A DNA stretch of 64,000 nucleotides from Dermatemys mawii. Taxonomy: Eukaryota; Chordata; Testudines; Dermatemydidae. The notes beneath the pieces are model-generated. The model was not told the DNA's origin and searched no databases. It saw only the letters and a program-made list of their open reading frames with translations. Location of the stretch: NCBI GenBank assembly GCA_007922305.1, contig ML677326.1:50190460-50254459 (forward strand). Reading direction: 5' to 3'. Of this stretch, positions 45,421 through 56,956 are shown piece after piece (position 1 is the stretch's first letter; every line of letters starts with the position of its first letter). A program made the position numbers and the translations under genes.

Positions 45421-45765
45421 TAGAGAGTAGAACTTCAGAATTGCAAACACATTGGGAATGGAGGTTGTTCGTAACTCTGAAATGTTCATAACTGTGAACA
45501 AAACGTTATGGTTAATCTTCCAAAAGTTTACAACTGAACATTGACTTAATCAGCTTTGAAACTTTACTATGCAAAAGAAAAATGCTGCTTTCCCTTCATT
45601 TTTTTAGTAATCTATGTTTAACATAATACTATACTGTATTTGCTTTTTTGGGGTGGGGTGTGGGTAGGGTGTCTCCGCGGATGCCTTATTGTGTTCCCAA
45701 TGAGGTGTATGGTTGACTGGTTAGTTTGTAACTCTCGTGTTTGTAATTCTGAGGTTCTGCTGTGA
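45421..45765 (-). mobile_element. Tigger/mariner-like non-autonomous element, ~340 bp
   Basis: The left end TAGAACTTCAGAATTGCAAACAC (shortened: TAGAACTTCAGAATTGC) is inverted at the right end (GTGTTTGTAATTCTGAGG, TTCTGCTG), giving ~23-bp ends of the CAGNAGAACCTCAGA type. TA at 45421-45422 may be the left target dinucleotide. The interior includes AACAAAACGTTATGGTTAATC and GAGGTGTATGGTTGAC. No transposase remains. Confidence 0.6.
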
Positions 45766-46961
45766 AAGCTTGAAAAACTGAATCCTAAAGGCTCAACACC
45801 CAGAAGGTAAATAAAAAGAACCCCAAATTTATTACTTTTTGAAAATCACATGTTTTTTTAAGCCAACCTTATTCTTTCTGAAAGCCTGATATGATTTTTT
45901 AACAACTGTAGTTGTCAGTATGGTACTTCACTCTTTTCCACAACATGACTCACTGAGAAGCAACATTTTAGTGTTAGTAGAGGTTGCCTATCTCTGTAAC
46001 AACTGTAAGAGTGGGTGCTAGGCTTCTACAGGACATATGTAGCTTTTACATAGAAGGAGAAACAATTATACTGAAAAAAAGAAAAAAGGCAACTAAAAAT
46101 TAATAGATTTGAATGAATATATATGAACCCCTTTATTAAAGAAGAAAATAAGGCAGCTAATTATTAATTTTCTGCATACTCTATTAACTTGCTGTTTACA
46201 GCTGAAATCAGGTTCTATATGGCTCAGCTACAGTAAACCATCACACTGAAATATGAAACTTGTTAGTACAAAGCACCCATTAAAATCTTGAATCCCTGCT
46301 TGGTGAGCTAAGAGATTCCTTGCTCTATGCCCTGGCAGAGGTCAGGAAGTAAAAGCCCACACTAAAATTCTTGGGTTTTGCTGCTCTGTACAAAACAAGG
46401 CAATATTTTTGTACTATGCAGAGATAATAAATTAGAAAGGACATTAAAAGTATGAATAAAGGAAATAACCTATGACATGTACAAGATTAGGGCTCTATTC
46501 AGCAGAAACGCTAAGCAACCCTTAAGAGTACAGAATATTATCTCATTCAGTAAGTTTAAACCATTTTTGATCCAGTTGCATAAAGAGATTTCAATGAAAG
46601 TCAGAAATATGAGAAGATACCAAATATGGAAGAAATCCCATAGCTCATAACCTTTAGGCAGTAAAGGCTTGACTCGTGACAGAGCAAGGTTGCTCATGAT
46701 AAATATTATAACATTTTTAAAGTAGTTAGCCTACAACTAAAGTATTACTATAAGATTCCTGAGCTAGGTTCAAAGATATGGTTTTGGGAGGAGGGAACTA
46801 AAGAGTGAGGGATTGAACTTTCCTGCCAGCTTTTAAAACAAAGGTGCTGAACCTTTAGTGGTCCTTTATCCCCACGGTAACAGGCCCCTTTTTAACTACT
46901 CAGAAATGATAATGTGAACTGAAAAGTGTAGAATCAAGCCATTAAATACCTCCAGAGCAAT
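45766..46961. other. unique AT-rich DNA
   Basis: AGGGCTCTATTCAGCAGAAACG at about 46488 (shortened: GGGCTCTATTCAGCAG) may be a decayed palindromic fragment. Nothing else recognised. Confidence 0.4.
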
Positions 46962-47877
46962 CTTTTATCAGTCCGATAAGGACACGTTGGAGTAGTGAAT
47001 GTGAAGTTGAGAGCACGTTACAAAAAATAAAACAAAGCAGGCTTTGTCTGGCTGATAGTACATTGCTGCAGAAGTTCTTATTGATGTTCTAAATGTGAAT
47101 CTTTGAAGGAAAAAAGGAAACAAAATGTTTTAATAATTTAAAACAACAACAAAACCCTTCTCTCCTTTCATTAAGTATGTAAAAGCTTCATTAATATAAA
47201 CCACTGTAAGTTTTCCGGCCCCTATAATGGTTCCTCCCATGACAACAATAGTGGCATATCAACAATCAGTACTCTATATTTTAATGATGGTTTTCAAGCA
47301 AGCCTCATAGTTCAGATGGGGGCAGTAAAAGCTTACACTATCCCTTTAAGGCTTACTTGATGTTTTTTGGAATACTTTTATAATTACAGCTTTTGCTCTA
47401 AGCATCATGCGAGAGGCACTGTGCTGCAATTGAGCCATGGAAAATGGTTTCAGCAAAACGGTGTAAATGCTACTTTAAAAAACCAACCAACTAGGAGAAC
47501 ATTTGATTTCCTTCCTATAACAGAAATGCAACCAGGAAGAAAGTGTAATTAACTATCAGAAGAGAAAGTTGGTCTTGGAAATCTGGATAATTTTCTGGGG
47601 AGTATTTAGCAGATTAAAAATCCCTTTCTAAAAAACCAACACAGAACAAAAAACAAACCAAAGCCAGGTTTTCTTTCTGCAAAAAAAGAAATGTAAAGGA
47701 GAAAATATTAAATATTTGTATTTAAAATGGTAATGTTTGTTTTTATAAGCTTTAATCATCTCAAATATTAATACGGCATACACAAATATGTATTTGTTTA
47801 TGCTTTGTTTTATTTTTTGTAATGTGCTCTCAACTTCACATTCACTACTCCAGCATGTCCTTATCGACTGATAAAAG
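46962..47877. mobile_element. 916-bp unit with 77-78-bp inverted ends
   Basis: Left arm 46962-47039 (CTTTTATCAGTCCGATAAGG...) and right arm 47801-47877 are inverted copies differing by about three substitutions and one indel. Two of the substitutions form a CG-to-TG-like pattern. The ~760-base interior is AT-rich with no long frame, but 47367-47552 has a small one. I see no target duplication and do not recognise the ends. It may be a non-autonomous DNA transposon with long terminal repeats or a local inverted duplication. Confidence 0.65.
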
Positions 47878-47889
47878 CCTCAACAGGTA

Positions 47890-48560
47890 TAAAGTGTACT
47901 AAATAAGGATTTTCCTATAAAACAGGAACAGTTGAGCAGATGTGCTTTGTACAAAATGATTTTCATATTTCAATGTGACAAAATAGATGAGCCACATAAA
48001 GCCTAATTTCAGTTGCAAATTGCAAGATGGAATAAGTTCCAGAATAGTAAACAATTAGCTGCTTTATTTTCTTTTTAATAAGACTAAATTACCAGATAAT
48101 ATCTACTGGCATCAACTTGGCTAATAAAAATCTGTTTAATAGGATTTGCCATTTCTCCAATTGCTATCATGATCAGCTTTGCATTTTGATTATCTCTAAA
48201 CTTTGCCTCAATTTTCTCATAGAAAAGCTCTCAGTGGTAATTGGTTTAACATTTATTCCAGGTCAAGTGGTTAAGTATGAATAATGATGTGTCAAAAATG
48301 TACAGTAATGCTGTCAATAGAGCAATTACCATTTAGCTGGAGCTTATTATGGCACAAGAGCACATTAACTGGGCACAATAAACAGAACAACAAAGAAAGA
48401 AGGGGCAAAGGTACCATTTTCAAAATCTGCCAGTGTTATACAGTATGTGTTACTGAAAGATATTAATTGTTGCATAACAACAGTTAACTGTATCTGTAGA
48501 ATGGACTTCACAATAAGGTAGCGATGAGAATGTTTCCAATTATGCCAGGAGGCAATTGTT
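47890..48560. other. repeat-free, possible conserved noncoding element
   Basis: Complex AT-rich sequence without repeat signatures. It is rich in homeodomain/POU/SOX-like words (AACAATTAGC, GCTATCATGATC, GCATTTTGATTATC, GGTAATTGG). Suggestive of a vertebrate conserved noncoding element, but unproven. Confidence 0.25.
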
Positions 48561-49109
48561 AAAAATATCATGTAACTTTCAGTTAATTTTTTAAAAAATA
48601 GTTTCAAATATTTGTTTTTCCAGGCACATTTTGCTTAGCTTTTCAAAGATTATTTACCACCAATTGGTAGTATATTGAGATATTAACCAAATAATTTGAG
48701 AGTACAATAATAAAAATGCAAGGTGCCACTAACTTTGGTCATAGTACCTTTTTTCAAGATGATTTTTATTGAAGGCAAGTTTTAATTTAATGTCAGCTTT
48801 TCCAATTTAATGCATTGTGACAATTAAAAAAAAATCCTTGCAGCTGGAAGTCACAAATTGAGAGGTTTATTTTGGAAACACTAATAACTGACTATACTTT
48901 CTTAATATTCAGTTAACTTAAATTAGCGTAATTACTAAAAAAAATTCTATAAAAGCTATTTGTTCATTTGTATTTATCTAAATATATCTAAACCACTTGT
49001 AGATCCCAGTTTTTGCAGAATGTAGGAACATTACCAGTTCACCACCCTCCCCTTTCAAAGTGAACAATAGTCAGATTCTGCAATCCACACTGCCTATCTG
49101 GGGGCCCAG
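48561..49109. other. unique AT-rich DNA
   Basis: Nothing recognised. Confidence 0.4.
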
Positions 49110-49260
49110 TTCTGTCAGATGATGAGCAAACCCCTAAAATAGCCCAAGAGTTCTAAAAGCACAAGTCAAAAGCACTCCTGCCAAAAAATAATGAAATTGC
49201 CCCCAAAATCATGAGATTTAAAAAAGGTATATTAGACCATGTTTTTAGAGAGTCTTCTAA
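49110..49260. repeat. fragment with AAAATCATGAGATTT motif, old repeat
   Basis: CCCAAAATCATGAGATTTAAAA and TTCTAATTTTTAAAATCCC recall a widespread reptile repeat; strongly decayed and unassigned. Confidence 0.3.
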
Positions 49261-50689
49261 TTTTTAAAATCCCTTCCTGCCTACTTCTGGTGCGTGTGAG
49301 ACAATTAGAGTATTGACAACACTTACAAATTTGTCATGATTTTGCCCCCTGCTGCAGGAGCTCCCAATAGAAGACCCAACTGAGATGGAGCTCCAGTATG
49401 CTGGGAACTGTATAGAGTTATTTCTTGCCTGAAGATCTTACAGTGTAGTGGGGGTAGGAAAAAAGAAGTTGGTGAATTTTTGACGTGAAAATGAAAACTG
49501 AAACCCACACAATGCTCTGTACAGCACATAGCAGAATGGGAATCTGATCCATGATAAGGCTCCTAGGTGGGACAGTAATATAAACAAACAAATATATAAA
49601 TAAATAAATCTATTATTATGGTGGCTACTAAATATCCATAGTCTCCAGGATGGAATAAAATAGGTGACCTCTGATATGTGCTTCTGTAAAGAGCTGCTAG
49701 AAGGCAGCCACTGCAGTAGAGCTGGGTGTCTTTCGGACAAAACTATTTTTCACCAAAAAATGCAGATTTTGAGTTGACCAAAAATAAATTTGCTAATTTG
49801 TGTAGAGTTTGGGGAACACTTTTGTTCGATTCATATGGGGATTTAGATGCCATTCATGTACACATTTTAAAAAGATATTTCTGGACATTTTAAATTAATT
49901 TTCCATCTCTAAAACCAGTATAAATTGTCATTTGATGAAAAAATATAGCCATTTTGACAGATTTCTTTCTCTTGTATTACAGTCACCTGCTCCAAACGCA
50001 ATCTTTCCTCTAGCAAGGAAGGCAGTCAAGCAACTGTGACATGTTTTATTTTTCACCCTCAGCAAGCACGGCCCTCATAAATTTTTTGGAGATGTGTGTT
50101 GTCTCTGCCAGCTAGGGGAACCAAAGAATGTGAATCATGATTCAAATTCACATCTCAAGAGCCTGCAGCTTGTAGTACTCCTGGGCTGGCTGAAGAGACA
50201 AATTGTCATTTAAAAGACAACTAAGGAGAGAATTCTATCATATATGACTTATTGCTTTTTCCCACCTGATCCTATTTCTATAGCTCAAATTAGTGGTGAT
50301 GGACATATGGCTGGCAAGTGGCTTTGGGCTTCTGAAATGGTATTGTAATCAGAAGGCTCAATAATAAAAGGAAAACAGGATTGACTCTAGCAATAGGGAA
50401 CCAATGAAAACAATTTTCAGTCCACAGTAAATTGATTATTTTATTCTGAGTAATGACTCAGATATACAGAAGATGGAAAATTGTGCATTTTATGGATTCT
50501 ATCAGAATGAAGGAAAAATAGAAGAATTGCTGATAGTGATGAGATGAGTGACATTAGATCTGAATCTGAAACGACTTCTAAGGAATGTGTGGAGATATTT
50601 AAAATAGTAGCAAGGGACAAGAACACAAAAAGATGGAAATAAGTACCCAAAAGGCATATTTTTAACTTTTGTAAATAAGTCAATAAAAT
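49261..50689. other. no gene recognised
   Basis: Around 49718-49930 the GACCAAAAATAAA / TTTTCACCAAAAAATG vocabulary resembles 20050-20130 and may be the same old repeat. GAATGTGAATCATGATTCAAATTC (shortened: GTGAATCATGATTCA) near 50130 is a dyad. Confidence 0.35.
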
Positions 50690-50800
50690 GTAAAGACCTT
50701 TGCATATGTGCTCAACTTTAAGAATGTGAGTAGTCCTCACCGAAGCCAATCTGACTACTTAGTGGCTTGAAGTGAAGCATGTGTATAATCATTTCCCGCT
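50690..50800. repeat. fragment of the AAGCATGTGAGTAG palindromic family
   Basis: TGTGCTCAACTTTAAGAATG, GTGAGTAGTCCTCACCGAAG and AAGTGAAGCATGTGTATAATC form loosely inverted halves. Confidence 0.45.
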
Positions 50801-51427
50801 GCAAGGCCTCAATTTAAAATAAGTAAATAAATGAATCAGGGTCAATGTCCCACAGATGTCACCTGGTAACAGGATGAGGAGTTTAAGGCAAAGAGTGATA
50901 ATCTATTGCACACATATGTATGTAAATAAACCCCAACAACTCACTGTTCTAATACCATGCTATTTAAATGGGACAACCAATGGCTAAGAAAAGGCTGAAC
51001 CACTTCAGCATCTGTTAAACATGGAACAAGAATTACAGAGCAGTAGCCAATATCCATCTAATAATGCCACAGTTGCAACCCTGCTTCATGACCTGGAGAA
51101 AATGAATGCTCTCCTTCTGGAGTCAAACCCAACCTGTCAAAATGACAGCAGCTCTGTATTTGAAATACTTATCTGGCATGCTTCCACTTAAAATTGCAAA
51201 CATTTACTTGAGAAGACTTCAATACATGCTCAATAGGAAAGAAGAAGGAAAAGGACCAAGAGTTAAAACCAAAAGATTATAAACTCAAAACGAGGACTTT
51301 GATATTATATTGCAAATGGTGTTATAAAATGGCTCTTTTGCTAGGATTTACTGAATTATTCCCTTCTCAGATACAATGAAGAAGATCAAGAAAAGATACC
51401 CAGCTGCACTACTAAAAAAGTAGGGTA
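50801..51427. other. unique DNA
   Basis: AGATACCCAGCTGCACTAC...GTAGGGTATCT (51395-51431) is an imperfect hairpin at the border of the AT array. Confidence 0.45.
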
Positions 51428-51648
51428 TCTTTATTATTATTATTTATAACCCTATATTATAAATAATATTATTTATATTAAATTATATTTATTATAATAT
51501 AATATAAAATATTATTATATTTATTGTATTTATTATATGTATTACAATATAATATAAAATATTATTATATTTATTATCATATTTATTATAATATAAATAT
51601 ATTATTATATTTATTATTATTTATAACCCTATATTATAAATAATAATG
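51428..51648. repeat. AT-only array bounded by 34-bp direct repeats
   Basis: About 220 bases almost without G or C. A 34-base sequence containing TTTATAACCCTATATTATAA occurs exactly at 51434-51467 and 51611-51644. Between them, ATATAATATAAAATATTATT occurs twice about 57 bases apart. This is probably an expanded AT-rich minisatellite; the ends of the array are self-complementary over many short stretches. Confidence 0.8.
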
Positions 51649-52529
51649 ATGTTTGGGAAGGGTAGATCAATTCATTTGTTTAAACTAGAATCAACCCATT
51701 ATTCTTCCATCTGGAAAAAAGATAAGATATATATTTACTTGGAGAGATTATTTGCCTGGGAATTTATACGTGGTGTGCTTCCTTTACATCCTTATAAAAT
51801 GGTTTTAACGTGGGGATGCAATGAACACATGGGATGCCATATAATTTCAAGTTATTTGCATTCCTGTTTCCCTAGATCTCAAATCATTTCCTACAGCCAT
51901 TTCAAAATTAGCACTTGCATCTTCCTCTCATGTCGTCTCACCATTGTATTTGACATAACAGACTATTTTAACTTAAATGTGTATTTCAGTGTATCAAAAT
52001 GAGGCAGGCCTGTGAATTAAGTGTATGTTTTAATGTTAAACAATGGTCAAAATATATTGGATTATAACACAAGATCTGCTAAAGAGGCTGAAATGATATT
52101 ACAACAATTATACACACAATTTATTGGACTCCAGAATAATTTTTCAAACATGACTTGCTGGGCAATGTGTGACAACTGTACTGAAATCTGGGTGGCAATC
52201 TGACATATTTTACTTGACAGTATTATAACAGTAATATTTTATCAATAACTGCAAGTGCTGTAGAAATAGCATGGAGTCATAAGGCACTGGCTAAGTTAGA
52301 ATGATATTTGCTACCTGACTTTTCTTCAGTACACAGAACTACAAAACTCTTCTAGAAAATGGTCTGCAATTGCCCTTGGTTGTATAAAGAGACTGATCCT
52401 TAGACCATGTAAAAGCTTTTCTGTTAACAGACTGGCGAGTTAAAAGGGCAGAAATTGCTTTTTATGAACATCTTACGTATAAGATTACACAAGAAAATAA
52501 CCCACGTTACATTCAAAGAACATTATTAA
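51649..52529. other. no supported gene
   Basis: Frames at 51646-52002 (118 codons) and 52021-52203 (60 codons) follow one another on the plus strand. Their translations include cysteine/tryptophan-rich stretches, but I cannot link them to any protein family. A very old coding relic cannot be excluded. Confidence 0.3.
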
Positions 52530-52707
52530 GGTTGCAAAGTGTAACACTAAAAAGTTAGGAAATGCCAGAAATAAGATGGGGAAATGTACATGCATTTCAT
52601 GTAATTAAAGACTGTCACAATGCATATGCACAAGGGGACTGAATTCAGGTTGCATAAGCAACCACATTATTTCATTTCCTAACTGTTGCGTGCTTGACTT
52701 TGCAACC
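52530..52707. mobile_element. 178-bp element with ~35-bp inverted ends
   Basis: The left end GGTTGCAAAGTGTAACAC...AGTTAGGAAATG (52530-52564) and right end 52673-52707 are inverted with several mismatches. The body has CATGCATTTCATGTAATTAAAG. Related half copy at 12782-12896. No target duplication seen. Confidence 0.65.
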
Positions 52708-52798
52708 AGAATAATGTTGCTTTAACATCGTTGTGCCAGAAGCTAGAACTAGACAATGAGAAGAATCACTCAAACCTTACCATGTTCTGATCATTCCC

Positions 52799-52876
52799 TC
52801 TGAAGATCTGGCACTAGTCAGAAGACAGAATTCTGGGGTAGATGGACTATTGGTCTGACCCAGTAAGGCTGTTCTT
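52799..52876 (+). repeat. CR1 3' end fragment
   Basis: GATCTGGCACTAGTCAGAAG, GGGGTAGATGGACTATTGG and TCTGACCCAGTAAGGC match the 3' UTR of the CR1 at 20229-21290. Very short 5'-truncated insertion. Confidence 0.8.
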
Positions 52877-53149
52877 TTTTGTGTGTGAATTTTTTTAGGG
52901 TTTCTTTTTTAAATGCAAACTGGAAAAATCAGAAATTCCTTCATGTGGCATTATATTGACACCCACAAGGGTCATCAGCAAAATTAGAATCTCTCGATCT
53001 GTTGCACAGACCTCTGCTACTTGAGCTAATGTTGTAACTGCTAGGTATAATAGGTTCTAATCTTCTTTGTGGTCCAAGACTACAGGGGGAATGAGACACT
53101 TTACCATGGGTTTCAGAGATATTTGCTGATTGTAGAGGAACGAGTTCCA

Positions 53150-54030
53150 TGCCAGGTTCTGGGGGGAAGTGTGCTCTAGAGGAAACACATTCTTCTGCCT
53201 ATTCTCCCAAAAAACATGATCCCTTCTGCTCTATCCCTTTTACCTGGCTGTGTTCCAATCCCTTCTCTTGCCTACCAGTGGCTTCTCAACCCAGTTCCAG
53301 TCTCCTGACTCAGTCAGTCCCAGTCTCCCCTTAGCTCACATTTCCTTGCTCAGCCAGTCACAATTTGCCACCTAACTTTCAGTCCTAGTCTCTTCCCTTC
53401 CCGCAACCAGGTTCCTTATCCCAACCTACCTTAGGTCCAGCTCTTGAACTCTCTGCCCTTGAATCAGGCAGGCCCCTCTTCCATACTGCCTCAGCATCAG
53501 CAGGGAGCATGTGAGAGAGAAAGGGTTCCTGCTCTCAGTTTTGGTGCCCAGCCCTGGTCCAGCAATTAGAGAGTCCTTCTCAGCTCCCAGTAGCCCTGTG
53601 CTTTAGGAAATTTAGCTGGGAAGCCCTATAAAGCTTCTACTTAGCATGTGTGATCTGCAGTTTTTCAAAGGTTTATAACTTGGCCAGTTCTGGCAGATTT
53701 TCATGGGGATGGCAAAAGGCACAGACATCCCTGATACAAATACCACCTTCTGCTACATTTCAAGATACTGCTCCAAAACATGAGACTACTGGAGCTTATC
53801 AAATAAAAGATTGCCAGAATTTTTTAACACATGTAAAACAATGTATTGTTCTCTCAACTCATTCCTGGAAATGGCTGAACACTTTTTGCTGAAAATTAAA
53901 AATCAGCAGACACCCAACATGTAAAATTATAGCCCAAATGCTTAAACTTAGACAAAGTTATAAGCAACTGAAAACTGCATTTTACATTGGGATGTTTCAC
54001 ACAACCTTTATTATAGTGGGTTCTACCAGC
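53150..54030 (+). repeat. unclassified interspersed repeat
   Basis: C+T-rich first half with CAGTCTCCTGACTCAGTC-type phrases, then TTTTTCAAAGGTTTATAAC, TTTTCATGGGGATGGC, GGCACAGACATCCCTGA and GTTATAAGCAACTGAAAACTGC. I believe I have seen this order in other reptile loci, hence a repeat, but the class is unknown. Its frames look non-coding. Confidence 0.35.
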
Positions 54031-54159
54031 CTTCTTACAATTAAGCACAAAACTGCACAATACAATAATCTTTTGCTTTCTCCCATCCCCCAAAATACCT
54101 GTCCTTGCACCTACATGCCTTTTCAATTATTGTCTCATTTCCTTCAACTCTAAACTCAA

Positions 54160-54785
54160 ATCCCCAGCCTATAATTACTATTATACCTCCTATCTTCCAT
54201 TTCCAACTTGGATCCCCTCTAATCTGGCTTTTACCTTCTCTGCTCCACTAAAACTCCTCTTGTTTTAAAAGTCTCTAGTGACTTTGGGAACTGGACCACA
54301 TCTCAGGGCCTTTAGTTCATCCTCTTTCTCCTTACTGCCTTTGACACTGAAAATCACTCTCTCTCAAAATCTCGTCTTCTGTGATGCTATTGTCTCCTTC
54401 TACCTCTTTGATAGTGCCTCTCTCTTTTAGTGTCTTTTCCTTTTCTCATTTCCCCACTCTCTGGCAGTCCCACAGTGCTCCACATGCCTGCACCTTCCTG
54501 TCGTGATCCATAAAGTCACTAACTTCTTCAAATTCCCCTTTAAGACCTCGTTCTATCATGATGCCTCTAAAAAGCTACCAACTAATAATGAAGGGCTAGG
54601 GAGACGGCCATTTCTGATAGCTTATAACTATTTAACATAGGCAAACAAATTATTGAATATTTTATCTGTCTCCTTCATCCTTCATATGTTGCTTGTCATC
54701 GTAGATTATAAGCTTGTTTAGGCAGGGACTGCACTGCATTTTAAGTTTGAAAAGCATATAACACATGGTTAACAGTGTGACCCAT
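54160..54785 (+). repeat. L2-like LINE remnant with RT trace and 3' end
   Basis: TGCCTTTGACACTGAAAATCAC encodes AFDTENHS, reminiscent of the AFDTVDH motif in L2-clade reverse transcriptases, followed by leucine/serine/phenylalanine-rich remains. Near the end, TTTAAGACCTCGTTCTATCATG, AGATTATAAGCTTG and AGGCAGGGACTGCACTGC match the L2-type 3' region. The open frame is destroyed. Confidence 0.6.
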
Positions 54786-55991
54786 AAACTCCTGAATGCC
54801 AGCTGTCAAGGGGGTTACAAGAATATCCTGACTCTGCTATGTACATTCGGGTTCACCAAAGAATCTCATGCTGAGGTCTTAAATGAAAGTCCTGGTCACA
54901 GTGGTTATTAATATTGTTGTGAAATGTATGTACAGATACTATCTAAGCTGTTATGTTCTTAGAGTCTGTGTCACAGTAGAGGTGGAGAAACAGATTTTGC
55001 TATCAGAGAAAAGACATTTATGCACTTGTCTCCTTGTGGGAATGTAAATTCATCATTGTAAGCTAATGTTATGGAGGCACATTTACATTTCAAGTCAAGA
55101 GAGAAGAGCACACAGCAGAGGGAAGAGAACCTCATCTTGAGAGATGTTTCAGAGGTTTGCTGGACTGTATCTGGAGAATAGTGAAGACACTCCATCATCC
55201 TACATCTTGGAAGTAAACGGGCAGTGTGTTTACTTTCATTCAATTAGCCTTGGCTGAAACACTGCAGAGGTCATTTGGGGTGAGAAGCTTCTTCAGGCAG
55301 TTAAGTTTAGTCTCTAGAAAGCATAGTATGATTTTGTTTTATATGTAATTCTTTTGTTTCATTCATCAATATTTTCTCTTAAGCCTCTAATATAAATTTA
55401 TCCTGGATTTCACTATAAATATATTACAGTGTTGTGATATTATTGTGATATATATTGTTCACTGTAAGTATATCTCACTATAAATATTTCAATGTTGTGA
55501 TCCTGAGTTTAATAATCAAGCTGATGTGTACACTGTTCCATAGGAGAACACAGAAAGACATGCAGTTGGTATCAGATATTGCTAGATAGTGAAGGTATTT
55601 ATTAACATTGGAAATCACATCATAGTATTGTATAGTAAAGATCTAAAACATGACATTTATGTCAACAACACAAGTTTGGATCAATTCGTACAATACAGTG
55701 TTGTCTGTGCTTGTTTAAAAAAACAAGACACCATGAATTTGCTGATCAAATATTTCAAGGTAAGCCCCAGCTCAGGTAGGAAAAGGCTATGAAAAACTTT
55801 GGTGGCTGTGAGAATAAAGGATAAAAACCTAGATCAAAAATAATTTAGACATTCATGAGTCTTAAACTCTCATTCTGGTTTGTGATAACCAATCACAGAA
55901 CTGGGATACTTGCATCATTTCAGATCCCTATACCTAGCAGCATACCTAAGAGTGAAAAACTAATGAAATATAGAAAATATATTTAATACTG
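54786..55991. other. unique DNA
   Basis: CACTATAAATAT followed by a TGTTGTGAT motif occurs twice, at 55411 and 55476, a partial 65-base tandem. Nothing else recognised. Confidence 0.4.
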
Positions 55992-56160
55992 GAACAGTAG
56001 ACCATCCAGTCCAGAATTCTCCCTAAGACTTGTTTAAAAAAATCCAAACCCTTATAATATCCTGAAATGGACAATAGTGTACCATCAGAGGGAATTTCGT
56101 CTCAATCCCAGCTGGTGGTCATTACCTTGTGCCCTGAAGCTTAAGGACAGAGCTATAGTA
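55992..56160 (-). repeat. old CR1-type 3' UTR fragment
   Basis: GGAACAGTAGACCATCCAGTCC is the inverse of the GGACTNGATGGTCCTNCTGTTCC phrase of CR1 3' UTRs. The following AATGGACAATAGTGTACC and CTCAATCCCAGCTGG fit a diverged CR1 subfamily. Confidence 0.5.
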
Positions 56161-56956
56161 ATTTCATGCTAGTTAGTGTAACTGCAGATGTCATTCTTAC
56201 AGAAACACCTAATCCTTAAAAATGTATTAAGCCATTTGCTTCAATATCCTTCAAGTGTACATGAATTTCAAAGTTTTAAAAGTTAATATTAACTATTGTC
56301 AATAGGAGTCTTGGACCAAACACCAGCCTCTTTTAAATTCTTAATTGGACCAAACTTCCTACTGAAGCCAAGGACTAAGAGGAATATAAATCTGATCCTT
56401 CAAATTTAAGAAAATACAATTAAAAGAACCAAAACTAATAAAATGAAATATTTTAAAAATTATTTTAAAAATCTTTACAATTCACCATCTATGCTGTTTA
56501 TTTTTGCATTTCTTACAGCTTACACAATTAAACTGAATTAGCCAATTTCACTTTTGCTTTTATATAGGCAATTTCTAGTCACTATCAGATTCTCATGCCT
56601 TGAAAGTAGAGCTGCTTGGACATTTTCCAGCAGAACAGAGCTAGTCCCAAGTTAAAATTAACCTGTTCCTGCTACAAATGTATGCCAGTCTCTTTGTCTG
56701 CCCAAAACTTCCTGTCAGTCTCTGGATTTTATATACTTGCTTACCAGCACACGGGTTCTTAATGCCCCTGCTGGGAAGAAGTTTGAGGGACTAGCTTCAC
56801 AGCTCAGGCAACCTCTTTAGCATATCCATTGTCTCAAGGTGCTTCCACCAAAATAGGCCACCATGAAAGGTCTAAAGGCCCACCATTATATCAAGTCTGG
56901 GAAACATGTGCCTGCCATCCAGTAGAGACATTTCATCATACAATTTCATCACAACT
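56161..56956. other. unique DNA
   Basis: Nothing recognised. Confidence 0.4.

Noticed and set aside
51646..52203. Two consecutive frames (118 and 60 codons), considered as a viral or cellular coding relic
   Set aside because: I could not match any part to a protein family and composition equals the flanks; left only as a remark.
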